Shown: positions 8,860 through 17,126 of the stretch, in pieces
Layout of the letters: each line of letters begins with the position of its first letter
How positions within the stretch are numbered: the first letter of the stretch is position 1
DNA from: Acidimicrobiales bacterium
Lineage (GTDB): Bacteria > Actinomycetota > Acidimicrobiia > Acidimicrobiales > MedAcidi-G1
NCBI GenBank assembly: GCA_029577135.1
Contig: JARQPW010000012.1
Coordinates: 1-64,000, forward strand
Length of the DNA: 64,000 nucleotides
Direction of reading: 5' to 3'
Position numbers and translations under genes: made by a program
Notes under the pieces: generated by a model
What the model was told of the DNA's origin: nothing
Databases searched by the model: none
What the model saw: only the letters and a program-made list of their open reading frames with translations

Positions 8860-9138
8860 ATGGAGGCCGCGAGAGCAGACGACACCATCACGTTGCGGAT
8901 CCCCGCCGACCCGGCCTTCACCGACCTCCCCCGGGTGTGCCTCACCGTGCTGCTCCGTGTCCACCGCATCGATCCCGGCGACCTGGGCGACCTCGCCACG
9001 CACCTCAAGGAGGCCTCAGCGGACCTGATCACCGGTGGCGGCGAGTTGACGATCGACTACCGGGTGACCGGGACTGCGGTCGAGGTCGTGCTCACCGGAC
9101 CCGGTGGCACCATGATGCTCGAGGCGCCCAGGGCCTAG
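8860..9138 (+). CDS. Small RsbW/anti-sigma-like protein
   Basis: This 92-residue protein begins [25 protein letters not shown] after MEAARA. That is the usual opening beta-strand and first helix of actinobacterial RsbW-type histidine-kinase-like ATPases. The N-box (E..N) and G-boxes needed for ATP binding are not visible in the short remainder. It may be a reduced relative that binds a partner without nucleotide. It lies between a divergent DUF4031 gene and a convergent dut. Similarity is judged by eye only, so family assignment is tentative. Confidence 0.55.
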   Translation: MEAARADDTITLRIPADPAFTDLPRVCLTVLLRVHRIDPGDLGDLATHLKEASADLITGGGELTIDYRVTGTAVEVVLTGPGGTMMLEAPRA

Positions 9139-9157
9139 GACCCGGCGGACACCCGCC

Positions 9158-9595
9158 TCAACGGCCGGTCGAGCCGAAACCGCCGGCACCCCGCTCGGAA
9201 TCGGGCAGCTCCTCGACCTCGACGAACCGACACGCCTCGACCCGTTGGATCACCAACTGGGCGATGCGCTCGCCGCGCACCACCTCGAAGGGCTCGGACG
9301 GGTCGGTGTTGACGAGCAGCACCTTGAGCTCGCCCCGGTAGCCGGCATCGATGAGTCCCGGGGTGTTGAGGCACGTCACCCCGTGCCTCAGGGCGAGGCC
9401 GCTGCGGGGCTGCACGAATCCCGCATAGCCCTCGGGAATGGCGATGGCCGCGCCCGTGGGCACCAGCGCACGCCCGCCGCCGGGGGCGAGGGTCATCGAC
9501 TCGCTGGCAACCAGGTCTGCGCCCGCATCTCCCTCGCGTGCGTAGGCGGGCATCTGAAGATCCCGGTCGAGGCGCAGCAGGGGGATCTCGAGCAC
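9158..9595 (-). CDS. dut: dUTP diphosphatase
   Basis: This 145-residue trimeric dUTPase hydrolyses dUTP to dUMP and pyrophosphate. Its conserved motifs are visible in order: [31 protein letters not shown] with the catalytic Asp, [10 protein letters not shown], and the C-terminal flexible [11 protein letters not shown] that closes on the substrate. Length is normal for the family. The window also encodes a dCTP deaminase of the mycobacterial type at 61852-62418, so dUMP may be made by more than one route. Confidence 0.95.
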   Translation of the reverse strand: MLEIPLLRLDRDLQMPAYAREGDAGADLVASESMTLAPGGGRALVPTGAAIAIPEGYAGFVQPRSGLALRHGVTCLNTPGLIDAGYRGELKVLLVNTDPSEPFEVVRGERIAQLVIQRVEACRFVEVEELPDSERGAGGFGSTGR

Positions 9596-9661
9596 GGCCG
9601 GACACTAGCGGCCGGTGTCGTTCCCACCGTCGGCCGATGTGCCGCACGTAGGCTCCACGGC

Positions 9662-10201
9662 ATGTTGGCCTGGATGGACCTCGAGATGACCGGACTCGAC
9701 CCGGCCCACGACGTCATCGTCGAAATCGCCACCCTCGTCACCGACGACGACCTCGAGATCATCGCCGAGGGCCCCGACCTCGTCGTCCACCAGCCACCCG
9801 AGGTGCTGGCCCACATGGGCGACACGGTCCGCACAATGCACACCTCGAGCGGCCTCCTCGACGAGATCGTCACCTCGACCACCACGCTCGAGGAAGCCGG
9901 CGCCGCCACACTCGCCTTCCTCCGGGAACACATCCCCGAGGCCCGCACGGTCCCACTCTGTGGCAACTCGATCGGCACCGACCGTCGCTTCCTGCACGCC
10001 TGGCTGCCCGAGATCGAGGAGTTCCTCCACTACCGGTCGATCGACGTGTCGACCCTCAAGGAACTGGCCCGCCGCTGGCACCCCGAGGTCCTCGACTCGG
10101 CGCCCGAGAAGGAGGGCGGACACCGTGCCCTCGACGACATCCGGGAGTCGGTGGCCGAACTCCGCCACTACCGCACGCACCTGTTTCCCGCCGGCGCCTG
10201 A
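9662..10201 (+). CDS. orn: Oligoribonuclease
   Basis: This 179-residue DEDDh 3'-5' exoribonuclease degrades the last di- to penta-ribonucleotides of RNA and pGpG. It begins [14 protein letters not shown], with the first two acidic metal ligands. Later it shows [20 protein letters not shown] and the HRALDDI segment with the catalytic His and Asp. The ATG at 9662 opens directly onto the first catalytic strand, as in other Orn proteins. It is divergent from dut. Confidence 0.95.
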   Translation: MLAWMDLEMTGLDPAHDVIVEIATLVTDDDLEIIAEGPDLVVHQPPEVLAHMGDTVRTMHTSSGLLDEIVTSTTTLEEAGAATLAFLREHIPEARTVPLCGNSIGTDRRFLHAWLPEIEEFLHYRSIDVSTLKELARRWHPEVLDSAPEKEGGHRALDDIRESVAELRHYRTHLFPAGA

Positions 10202-10272
10202 TCCCCTCACCGACCCCCCCGCCCCCGCCGCCGCTTCGCCCGGCCCGGGCGGCCACACCTAGGGTCGCCCGG

Positions 10273-11373
10273 GTGACCGAACCCGCCGCTCCGATCCGCC
10301 GCCAGGAGCAGGAGCCTGCGGAAGACGAGATCCTGGAACTGGCGCCGGGCCTCTACCGGCTGCAACTGCCCATCTCGATGCCCGGGCTGGGCCACGTCAA
10401 CTGCTACGCCCTCGAGGACGAACGGGGCCTCGCACTCGTCGACCCCGGCCTCCCCGGTGAAGCGTCGTGGAAGGTCCTGGTCGCACGGCTCGGGCAACTG
10501 GGAGCGCGCGTCGGGCACGTCCACACCGTCGTCGTCACGCACAGCCATCCCGACCACTTCGGCGGCGTCCACCAACTACGCGACGAGTCGGGCGCCACCC
10601 TGCTCACCCACGCCGACTTCCGGTCCGCATTCGGGAACGACGACCCCGTGGGACCAGCGTCCGATCTGGCGGAACTCGTCGAGGAGCCGCTCGCCGACGC
10701 CGAACCGTCGACTGACGGGGCCCTCGAGGCGTTCCGGGAGGAGATGCGACGCTCCACACCCTGGGGCACCGTCCGGGAGCCCCCGCCCATCGAGGAGATG
10801 CGGACCTGGGGCGAGGGTGGCCTCGGTGCCCAGGCCTTCAGCGTCCCCCGACCCGACCGGACCCTCGAGGACGCCGACGAGGTCGTCCTCGGCGGCCGCA
10901 CCTGGCTGGCCGTCCACACCCCCGGCCACACCCACGACCACCTCTGCCTCTACGACCCGGCCGACGGCCTCTTCCTCTCCGGCGACCACGTCCTGCCGAC
11001 CATCACGCCACACATCGGCGGAGTGTCCGAGCTCGAGGATCCGCTCGCCATGTTCATGGACTCGCTGGACCGGATGGAGGAGTTCGCCGCCGTCTCCCAG
11101 GTGCTGCCCGCCCACGGCCACCCGTTCACCGACCTGGCCGGCCGCGCCGACGACATCCGGCGCCACCACGGCGAGCGCCTCGACGTGATCCGCGAGACCG
11201 GAAGCGAACTGGGCCGTGCGACGGTCGAAGCCTTCATGCAGCGCCTCTTCAAGGAACGGTCCTGGGGCTACATGGCCGCCAGCGAGACCTACGCCCACCT
11301 CGAACACCTCCGGCTGACCGGCGGCGCCGATCGCAGCGACGAGGGCGGCACCAGCAGCTACCTGGTCGCCTGA
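10273..11373 (+). CDS. MBL-fold metallo-hydrolase
   Basis: This 366-residue metallo-beta-lactamase-fold enzyme has THSHPDH at residues 89-95, further metal ligands in HTPGHTHDH, and GDHVLPTITPHIG. This is the glyoxalase II/LACTB2-like architecture with a long C-terminal helical extension containing the last metal His (LPAHGHPF). The start is GTG at 10273. It is likely a cytosolic hydrolase of a thioester, nucleic acid or phosphoester; the exact substrate is unclear. It follows orn in the same direction with a 71-bp gap. Confidence 0.85.
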   Translation: MTEPAAPIRRQEQEPAEDEILELAPGLYRLQLPISMPGLGHVNCYALEDERGLALVDPGLPGEASWKVLVARLGQLGARVGHVHTVVVTHSHPDHFGGVHQLRDESGATLLTHADFRSAFGNDDPVGPASDLAELVEEPLADAEPSTDGALEAFREEMRRSTPWGTVREPPPIEEMRTWGEGGLGAQAFSVPRPDRTLEDADEVVLGGRTWLAVHTPGHTHDHLCLYDPADGLFLSGDHVLPTITPHIGGVSELEDPLAMFMDSLDRMEEFAAVSQVLPAHGHPFTDLAGRADDIRRHHGERLDVIRETGSELGRATVEAFMQRLFKERSWGYMAASETYAHLEHLRLTGGADRSDEGGTSSYLVA

Positions 11374-11415
11374 CGCGCGATTTCCCCGCCACTGCCAATA
11401 AATCACTTGACGGAC

Positions 11416-11464
11416 CACCACTGAGTGGTGTTGGGTGGTCACCCGGCGTGAATTTCCGTATCAT
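11416..11464 (+). promoter_or_regulatory. Palindrome plus candidate promoter of the small-ORF unit
   Basis: A perfect 15-bp palindrome, CACCACTGAGTGGTG, spans 11416-11430. Directly after it lies TGGTCA (11436-11441), 17 bp, then TATCAT (11459-11464), a plausible -35/-10 pair (4/6 and 5/6 matches to the consensus). The palindrome sits where an activator would bind, just upstream of the -35. Which regulator binds is unknown. Confidence 0.45.
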
Positions 11465-11527
11465 GGAGCGCCGGACACCGAATCGACAGTCCCGACCACC
11501 CCCGACAACCCGGAAGCAACCTTCCCC

Positions 11528-11710
11528 ATGCAGCATCAGGCGCAACGACACCACCACGGCACCACGGCCGTCCGGCCGGTGTCCGACGCGCGTCTGCACG
11601 CCTCGGACTATCCGACCACGGCCACGCCCATGAACACGGCATCCCTGAACTCGATGACCACGTTCATGTTCTGGACCAAGCACCAGCGGCCCCGGGAGAC
11701 GTTCGGCTAG
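11528..11710 (+). CDS. Small hypothetical protein (60 aa)
   Basis: This short frame starts MQHQAQRHHHGTTAVRP and ends in TTFMFWTKHQRPRETFG. Third codon positions are overwhelmingly G or C, as in genuine genes of this genome, which argues for translation. GGAAG at 11512-11516 could serve as ribosome binding site, with rather long spacing. A candidate promoter precedes it and a strong intrinsic terminator follows 24 bp after the stop. A GTG at 11435 would extend it to 91 residues. It is not recognised. It is His-rich at the N-terminus and has no signal peptide or clear membrane helix. Confidence 0.5.
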   Translation: MQHQAQRHHHGTTAVRPVSDARLHASDYPTTATPMNTASLNSMTTFMFWTKHQRPRETFG

Positions 11711-11734
11711 ACACCAACGCACACCACTTCCCCG

Positions 11735-11767
11735 AGGCCGCCGGAAACATCCGGCGGCCTTTCTGAT
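11735..11767 (+). terminator. Intrinsic terminator after the small ORF
   Basis: A perfect 10-bp stem, aggccgccgg/ccggcggcct (11735-11744 and 11751-11760), has a 6-nt loop aaacat and is followed by a T-rich run, ttctgattttt. This is the best intrinsic terminator seen in the window. It closes the small-ORF unit and separates it from whiB. Confidence 0.85.
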
Positions 11768-11826
11768 TTTTCCGCCCACCCCCATACACCACCCATTCCC
11801 CAGACACCGACGACAGGAGCAGGACC

Positions 11827-12162
11827 ATGCAGGCACTGCAATACGAACCGGAGACCTGGCGTGCAGACGCCGAGTGCGAACGACTCGGCGTGCCCACCCA
11901 CCTGTTCTTCTCCGACGACCTCGGCGACATCGCCCAGGCGAAGCGCATCTGCACCGAGTGCCCGGCCCTCGTGCCGTGCCTCGAAGGGGCGCTCGCCCGC
12001 CGTGAGCCCTGGGGCGTCTGGGGCGGGCAGATCTTCCGCAACGGAAAGATGCTCGCCACCAAGCGACGTCGCGGGCGGCCACCGAACGTGCCCCGCCCCG
12101 AAGACCTGCTCCCCGTGGTGCCCATTCCGGTTCACCTCCGATCGGAACTCCGTTCGGCGTAA
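11827..12162 (+). CDS. WhiB family transcriptional regulator
   Basis: This 111-residue Wbl protein has four iron-sulfur Cys at positions 17, 42, 45 and 51 (C...CTEC.....C), followed by the GVWGG turn at 63-67. A basic C-terminal tail, KRRRGRPPN, resembles an AT-hook and can contact DNA. Wbl proteins bind a [4Fe-4S] cluster and usually act with the primary sigma factor. An AGGAG ribosome binding site precedes the ATG. Which Wbl class it belongs to cannot be settled by eye; the small-ORF unit lies directly upstream. Confidence 0.92.
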   Translation: MQALQYEPETWRADAECERLGVPTHLFFSDDLGDIAQAKRICTECPALVPCLEGALARREPWGVWGGQIFRNGKMLATKRRRGRPPNVPRPEDLLPVVPIPVHLRSELRSA

Positions 12163-12330
12163 GCCGACGGACGGGCCTCCCTCCACCACGGGGAGCACAA
12201 GCCGCCATCAACACGGGTCGGGGTGACGCCTCGACGAACCCCGGCCCGTGGGCGCACCAATGCACCCATGCTGCCGGCCACCCCTGGGCGGCCGCTCGAA
12301 ACCCTGCACCACGCGGCTACCGTCGGCGCC

Positions 12331-12825
12331 GTGGTTCGGCCGGTCGCCCTCATCCTCGGAATGTTGCTGTGCACGGCCCTCACCTCCTGCGGCTCGGTCG
12401 TCGACGTGGCCGACGCCGATGTCCTCGACCGCCCCTTCCAACTCGTGGACGGCGGCACCACGACCCTCGCCGACCTCCAGGTCGACGACGATCGGGCGCT
12501 GGTCGTCAACCTCTGGGCCACCTGGTGCGCACCCTGCCTCGCCGAGATGCCCGACCTCGAGGCCTTCCACCGGCAACGGGGTGACGACATCCTGATCCTC
12601 GGCTTGAACATCTCCGACTCGCCGACCCGTGCCGCCGACCTGACCGACGAACTCGACATCACCTACCTGCTGGGCCGCAATCCTGAGGGCGCCTTCGTCG
12701 AGGCACTCGGCGCCGTCGGCCTGCCGGTCACCGCATTCATCGACCGGCAGGGTCGACTCGCCTACGTCCACCAGGGCCCGCTCGACCTCAAACGCCTCGC
12801 CGACCTCGTGGCGGAGCACCTCTGA
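12331..12825 (+). CDS. TlpA-like thioredoxin-fold lipoprotein
   Basis: This protein of 164 residues from GTG 12331 begins with a signal peptide ending LTSC (lipobox, Cys20). It is followed by a thioredoxin fold with the WCAPC redox site at residues 65-69 and the cis-Pro segment GLPVTAFID. It should work outside the membrane as a thiol reductant, for example for cytochrome c maturation. The frame stays open to 12223 (with ATG 12268 inside), but only the chosen start places the signal at the N-terminus. It sits 43 bp before ccdA, its likely electron donor. Confidence 0.85.
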   Translation: MVRPVALILGMLLCTALTSCGSVVDVADADVLDRPFQLVDGGTTTLADLQVDDDRALVVNLWATWCAPCLAEMPDLEAFHRQRGDDILILGLNISDSPTRAADLTDELDITYLLGRNPEGAFVEALGAVGLPVTAFIDRQGRLAYVHQGPLDLKRLADLVAEHL

Positions 12826-12868
12826 TGCCGGCCGCCTTTCCCACTGCCACGCCTGTCCGGGGCACTGC

Positions 12869-13966
12869 GTGATGTTCGACCTCGGCCTCACGCTTCCGTT
12901 CACGCTCGGCCTCGTGACCGCGATCAACCCGTGTGGCTTCGCCATGCTCCCCACCTGGATCGGCTACTTCCTCGCCGGCGATGCCGCCGACCGGGAGGAC
13001 CGCCCCGAACAGGTACTCCGGGGCCTGCTCGTCAGCTTCGTCATGGCCGGCGCCTTCATCCTGGTCTTCGGCACCCTCGGACTGGCGGTCACGCACCTGG
13101 TGACCGAGGAGTCGATCGCCCGACGGACCCCCTGGATCACCGTCCTGGTCGGCCTGTTCCTCATCGGCTACGGCCTGGCGCTGCTCACCGGGCGAAGGGT
13201 CCGCCTGCCGATCCCGAAGCCCCGTCGCGGCCCGGAATCCAGCGAACTGTGGTCGGTGTTCGGCTTCGGGGTCTCCTACGCCGTCGTCTCGGTCGGCTGC
13301 GCGGCGCCGATCTTCCTCCTCCAGGTGGCGGGCAGCTTTGGTCGCGACGGAATCCTCGAAGGCACCGCCACCTACCTGGCCTTCGCCGCCGGGATGACGG
13401 CCGTCATCACCTCGCTGACCCTCTCGCTCGCACTGGCCCGCGGCGGCCTCGTCCGGCACCTGCGCCGACTCCTCCCCTTCACCGACCGGATCGGCACCCT
13501 CATCCTCGTGCTGGGCGGCGCCTACCTGGTCGTCTACGGCGTCTACGAGATCCGGCTGCTCCGCAATCCCGGCACTCCCTCGAACCCGATCGTCGATGCC
13601 GTGACCGACCTGCAGACGCACCTGACCAACTGGGTCGCACAGACAGGAGGCGCAAGTGTGGGACTGGCGCTGTGGCTCGTGGCCTTCACCGCCGTGGTCT
13701 GGGGGGTCGGACCGGCGCTTTCCGGCGAAGCCCGCCGGACCGCCTGGACGATCACCGGCGCAGCCTGGCTGCTCGGTGAGGGCATCGCCCACCGGGGCGA
13801 CCTCGTGGTGCTCCCCGTCGGGCGGCTCGCCATGGACTGGCCGGCCCGCATCGCCAACTGGGCCGACGCCCCGGGACGCGGGGCGGTCCCCCTGGAGGTG
13901 CTGCTGACGCTCGTCGTCGCAGCGACCCTCGTGATCCTCGTCCGTCCGGCGTTCCAGCGCCGATGA
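12869..13966 (+). CDS. ccdA: CcdA/DsbD-type cytochrome c biogenesis membrane protein
   Basis: This 365-residue polytopic membrane protein contains the CcdA hallmark INPCGFAMLP (Cys22) and a second membrane Cys in VGCAAP. It passes reducing power from cytosolic thioredoxin to extracytoplasmic thiols. About 250 residues match the family core; the C-terminal part after residue 250 has further hydrophobic segments that look lineage-specific. GTG 12869 and ATG 12872 are adjacent possible starts. It pairs with the upstream TlpA-like protein. Confidence 0.88.
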   Translation: MMFDLGLTLPFTLGLVTAINPCGFAMLPTWIGYFLAGDAADREDRPEQVLRGLLVSFVMAGAFILVFGTLGLAVTHLVTEESIARRTPWITVLVGLFLIGYGLALLTGRRVRLPIPKPRRGPESSELWSVFGFGVSYAVVSVGCAAPIFLLQVAGSFGRDGILEGTATYLAFAAGMTAVITSLTLSLALARGGLVRHLRRLLPFTDRIGTLILVLGGAYLVVYGVYEIRLLRNPGTPSNPIVDAVTDLQTHLTNWVAQTGGASVGLALWLVAFTAVVWGVGPALSGEARRTAWTITGAAWLLGEGIAHRGDLVVLPVGRLAMDWPARIANWADAPGRGAVPLEVLLTLVVAATLVILVRPAFQRR

Positions 13967-14613
13967 AGCCCGTCCGTCGGATCGCCGACCTCCCGGCGCT
14001 GCTCGAACTCCCCGGGGTGGTCGAGGACCTGGAGTTGGGCTCGGCCCTCGGCGTGTGCGCCCTCCACGGTGGGGGCCTGGAGCGGGCCACCGAGGTCGTC
14101 GCCCGGGAGGTCGCCGACCGGACCGGGGCCTCGTACTACGGAGTGGTCCAACCCGAGGGGACCCGCCGCCACCTCTCCTCCACCCGCTTCGACCCCGACG
14201 CGTCGCCCCGCCTGGCCGCCTTCCTCGACCGGGTCCAGACGATCGTCTCGATCCACGGCTACGGCCGGGACGACGACTTCTTCGCCGTGCTCCTGGGAGG
14301 TACCAACCGGCCGTTCGCCCACCACCTGGCCGGCCACCTCCGGGGCACGCTCCCCGACGACTACCGGGTCGTCGACGACCTCGCCGAGATGCCCCGCAGG
14401 CTCCGCGGCATCCACCCCCGCAACCCCGTCAACCGGCCGCGCCATGGCGGCGTGCAAGTCGAACTCCCGCCGAGCATCCGCTGGAACCTGGACGCCCACG
14501 ACTGGAGCGACCGGGCCGGCACGCCGCGGGCACCACAGCTCGACGATCTGATCGAAGGGCTGGCCGCCGGCGTCGGCGGCTGGGACGACGTCGCCTGCGG
14601 AGACATGTCGTAG
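13963..14613 (+). CDS. Poly-gamma-glutamate hydrolase family protein
   Basis: This 216-residue protein resembles the PghP/DUF867 family of zinc-dependent poly-gamma-glutamate hydrolases. CALHGGGLERATEVVA carries the metal-binding His and Glu, and VSIHGYGRDDDFFAVLLGG follows with another His. No signal peptide is seen. The ATG overlaps the ccdA stop in an ATGA quartet, so translation is probably coupled. The functional link to cytochrome biogenesis is not obvious. Confidence 0.75.
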   Translation: MKPVRRIADLPALLELPGVVEDLELGSALGVCALHGGGLERATEVVAREVADRTGASYYGVVQPEGTRRHLSSTRFDPDASPRLAAFLDRVQTIVSIHGYGRDDDFFAVLLGGTNRPFAHHLAGHLRGTLPDDYRVVDDLAEMPRRLRGIHPRNPVNRPRHGGVQVELPPSIRWNLDAHDWSDRAGTPRAPQLDDLIEGLAAGVGGWDDVACGDMS

Positions 14614-14649
14614 GGCTGGACAACCCGACCCAGCACCTAGGGTCCGGGC

Positions 14650-15069
14650 ATGCGCACCGGCCTCCTGCAGAGCCCCGTCCTGCTCGTCGCCGGGGGCGGA
14701 GCGCTGGGTGCTGGGGCGCGCTGGGTGGTCCTCGAGGCGCTTCCCGTGGGCAGCACGGAGGGCGTCGCCACTGCGGCAACCCTCGCGGCAGTGGGCGACG
14801 GCCTGCCGTGGCCGCTGGTGCTGGTCAACCTGGTCGGGTGCGCGCTGCTCGGCGTAGTGCTGGGACGGGGCGCGGACAGCCGTGTGCGCCTGCTCATCGG
14901 GACCGGATTCTGTGGAGGGCTGACGACGTTCAGCACGTTCGCCGTTGACGCCGCCGGGCTCATGCGCGACGCCAGGGTGGGGGCCGCTGCCACGTACCTG
15001 GCGCTGTCAGTGGTGCTCGGCCTCGGAGCCTTCCTAACCGGACGACGGTTCGCCGGAACCAGCCGATGA
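14650..15069 (+). CDS. crcB: Fluoride channel FluC/CrcB, subunit 1
   Basis: This 139-residue four-helix membrane protein has the family signature GTGFCGGLTTFSTF, in which the TTFS segment binds Na+ and lines the fluoride pore, plus an early Gly-rich GALGAGARWVV. Such channels export F- passively. It overlaps the next gene by 4 bp (ATGA). Two adjacent FluC genes normally encode the two antiparallel halves of a heterodimer. No fluoride riboswitch consensus is seen in the short leader. Confidence 0.9.
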   Translation: MRTGLLQSPVLLVAGGGALGAGARWVVLEALPVGSTEGVATAATLAAVGDGLPWPLVLVNLVGCALLGVVLGRGADSRVRLLIGTGFCGGLTTFSTFAVDAAGLMRDARVGAAATYLALSVVLGLGAFLTGRRFAGTSR

Positions 15070-15434
15070 GCGGCTTCACGATCCCTGCGTTCCTCGCGTT
15101 GGCCGGGGCGGGCACGTGCCTGCGCTGGCTGGCCGCCGACCGTTGGCCGGGAGGGCACCGGGGGACGCTGCTCGTGAACGTGGCCGGGGCATTCCTGCTG
15201 GGGCTGCTCGTCGGGAGCGGAGCGTCGGCAGCCACGATGACGGTCGTCGGAACAGGAGGCCTCGGCGCACTCACCACGTTCTCGCGGTTCGCCCAGGACG
15301 CCGCGGATCTCGCCGAACCTGCCGACGACAATTCGCCCGAGATGCGTTCCCTGAGCGCCCCGGTCCTCTATGTGGGAGGCACACTGTCGCTGGGCCTGGT
15401 TGCCGCGTGGCTGGGCCTCGAAATCGCATCCTGA
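15066..15434 (+). CDS. crcB: Fluoride channel FluC/CrcB, subunit 2
   Basis: This 122-residue FluC homologue carries GTGGLGALTTFSRF and an N-terminal GAGTCLRWLAADR. It is shorter than its partner and differs in the charge of its loops, as expected for the oppositely oriented subunit. It follows the first FluC gene with overlapping stop and start codons, so the two are cotranslated. It ends 24 bp before the acyl-CoA synthetase gene. Confidence 0.9.
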   Translation: MSGFTIPAFLALAGAGTCLRWLAADRWPGGHRGTLLVNVAGAFLLGLLVGSGASAATMTVVGTGGLGALTTFSRFAQDAADLAEPADDNSPEMRSLSAPVLYVGGTLSLGLVAAWLGLEIAS

Positions 15435-15458
15435 CACCCGTCCCTGGAACCGACCTCC

Positions 15459-17114
15459 ATGCCCGAATACAACCTCGCCGTGCTCGCACGGGCCGTCGCC
15501 GAGGCGGTGCCCGACCGTGACTACTTCGTTCATAGCTCTGCCCACGCAGAACTGCGCCTCACCTACGCCGACATGCAGGACCGGGCCCGCCGGTTCGGGC
15601 GCTACCTGGTCGACCAGGGCTTCAAGGTCCGCAAGGAGCGGACCGAACTCGCCGACCACGAGATCGGACAGGACACACTCGGCCTGTACCTCCACAACGG
15701 CGCCGAGTTCCTGATCGCCAACCTCGGCTGCTTCGAGGCACGGACGGTGCCCTTCAACGTCAACTACCGGTACGTGGCCGAGGAACTCACCTACCTGCTG
15801 CACGACAGCGGTGCCCGCGGCCTCGTCTATCACTCGACCTTCGCTGCAACGCTTGCAGAGGTGCTCGAGGGGACCTCCGGTCCGGAGACGCTGATCCAGG
15901 TGCCGGATGCGTCGGGCAACCCGCTGCTGCCCGGAGCGACCTGGTTTGACGACGCACTCGCAGCCAGCGACCCCGACCCCGGGGTCGAGCCGACGCCGGA
16001 CGACCTCTACATCCTCTACACGGGTGGTACCACCGGCATGCCGAAGGGCGTGCTGTGGCGTCAGGCGGACGTGTACGTGTCGGCGCTCGGAGGCCGAAAC
16101 CGCAACACCGGCGACGAGTGGCCCGACCTCGAGGCCATCGTCGGGGTGGCGGTCAAGGGCGGGAAGTCCCGGGTCATGCCGCTGCCACCGTTCATGCACG
16201 GTGCCGGCCAGTGGCCGTCGCTGACCGGACTGCTTTCCGGGCACACGATCATCGTCCCCGAGGTCGTCGAGCGGCTCGACACGACCAGCATCCTCGAGGC
16301 CGTGGAACGCGAGGCCGCCACCACCCTCGTCATCGTCGGCGACGCCTTCGCCCGGCCCCTCTGCGAAGCGATCGAGCACGGCCACCACGACCTCTCCAGC
16401 GTCGCCACCCTCATCAACTCGGGGGCCGCCCTCCACGCCGACACGAAGGCGCGAATCCTGGAGCTTCTTCCCGGCCGGAAGGTCATCGACACGCTCGGCT
16501 CCTCGGAGACCGGCTCCCAGGCCCAGGAGGTCACCATTTCCGTCGAGGGTGCGAGGACCGGCTCGTTCGTCGCCACGAGGACCGCGGCGGTCATCGACAG
16601 CACCCGAACCCGGTTCGCCGTACCGGGCGAGGACGACCTCGGCTGGCTGGTCCAGCGGGGTCGCCTCCCCCTCGGCTACCTCGGCGACCCCGAGAAGACC
16701 GCCGCCACGTTCCCCATCGTCGAGGGCGAACGCATGGCCGTGGCCGGCGACCGGGCCCAACTGGCAGCCGATGGAACCGTGGTCCTCCACGGCCGCGACT
16801 CGGTCACCATCAACTCCGGCGGCGAGAAGATCTTCGCCGAGGAGGTCGAACGGGCCCTTATGCACCATCCTGCCGTGGCCGACGTCGTCGTCTGCGGACG
16901 CCCGTCGGAGCGCTGGGGCAGCGAGGTCTGCGCCGTGATCGCGCTCCATGATGGCAACGACGACCTCTCCGACGACGAGTTGCTCGCCGAGGCCGGCGTC
17001 CACATCGCCCGCTACAAGTTGCCGAAGGTGCTTGTGCGCTGCGATCAGGTCTTCCGCAGCCCCTCCGGCAAGGTCGACTACCGCTGGGCGGCCAAACAGG
17101 TCGAGGGGGCCTGA
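15459..17114 (+). CDS. Acyl-CoA synthetase (AMP-forming)
   Basis: This 551-residue ANL-superfamily enzyme activates a carboxylic acid with ATP and couples it to CoA. The phosphate-binding loop YTGGTTGMPKGV, the adenylate motif LGSSETGS, GRDSVTINSGGEKIFAEEVE at the hinge and the catalytic Lys in SPSGKVDYRW are all present. It resembles actinobacterial FadD enzymes for fatty or steroid side-chain acids. The first residues, MPEYNLAVLARAVAEAVPDRD, are typical of the family start. Exact substrate is unknown. Confidence 0.9.
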   Translation: MPEYNLAVLARAVAEAVPDRDYFVHSSAHAELRLTYADMQDRARRFGRYLVDQGFKVRKERTELADHEIGQDTLGLYLHNGAEFLIANLGCFEARTVPFNVNYRYVAEELTYLLHDSGARGLVYHSTFAATLAEVLEGTSGPETLIQVPDASGNPLLPGATWFDDALAASDPDPGVEPTPDDLYILYTGGTTGMPKGVLWRQADVYVSALGGRNRNTGDEWPDLEAIVGVAVKGGKSRVMPLPPFMHGAGQWPSLTGLLSGHTIIVPEVVERLDTTSILEAVEREAATTLVIVGDAFARPLCEAIEHGHHDLSSVATLINSGAALHADTKARILELLPGRKVIDTLGSSETGSQAQEVTISVEGARTGSFVATRTAAVIDSTRTRFAVPGEDDLGWLVQRGRLPLGYLGDPEKTAATFPIVEGERMAVAGDRAQLAADGTVVLHGRDSVTINSGGEKIFAEEVERALMHHPAVADVVVCGRPSERWGSEVCAVIALHDGNDDLSDDELLAEAGVHIARYKLPKVLVRCDQVFRSPSGKVDYRWAAKQVEGA

Positions 17115-17126
17115 CCGAGGTGCCTG

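Noticed and set aside
11448-11633. Alternative frame in the small-ORF region
   Set aside because: Arg/Pro/Thr-rich with poor codon usage; the 11528-11710 frame has far better third-position GC.
14614-14649. Fluoride riboswitch before the FluC genes
   Set aside because: The 36-bp gap is too short and lacks the conserved crcB-motif sequences.
14637-17003. Very long open frame on the minus strand opposite the FluC and acyl-CoA synthetase genes
   Set aside because: It mirrors strongly supported genes, has Gly/Val/Asp/Arg-rich composition typical of antisense frames in high-GC DNA and shows no domain.
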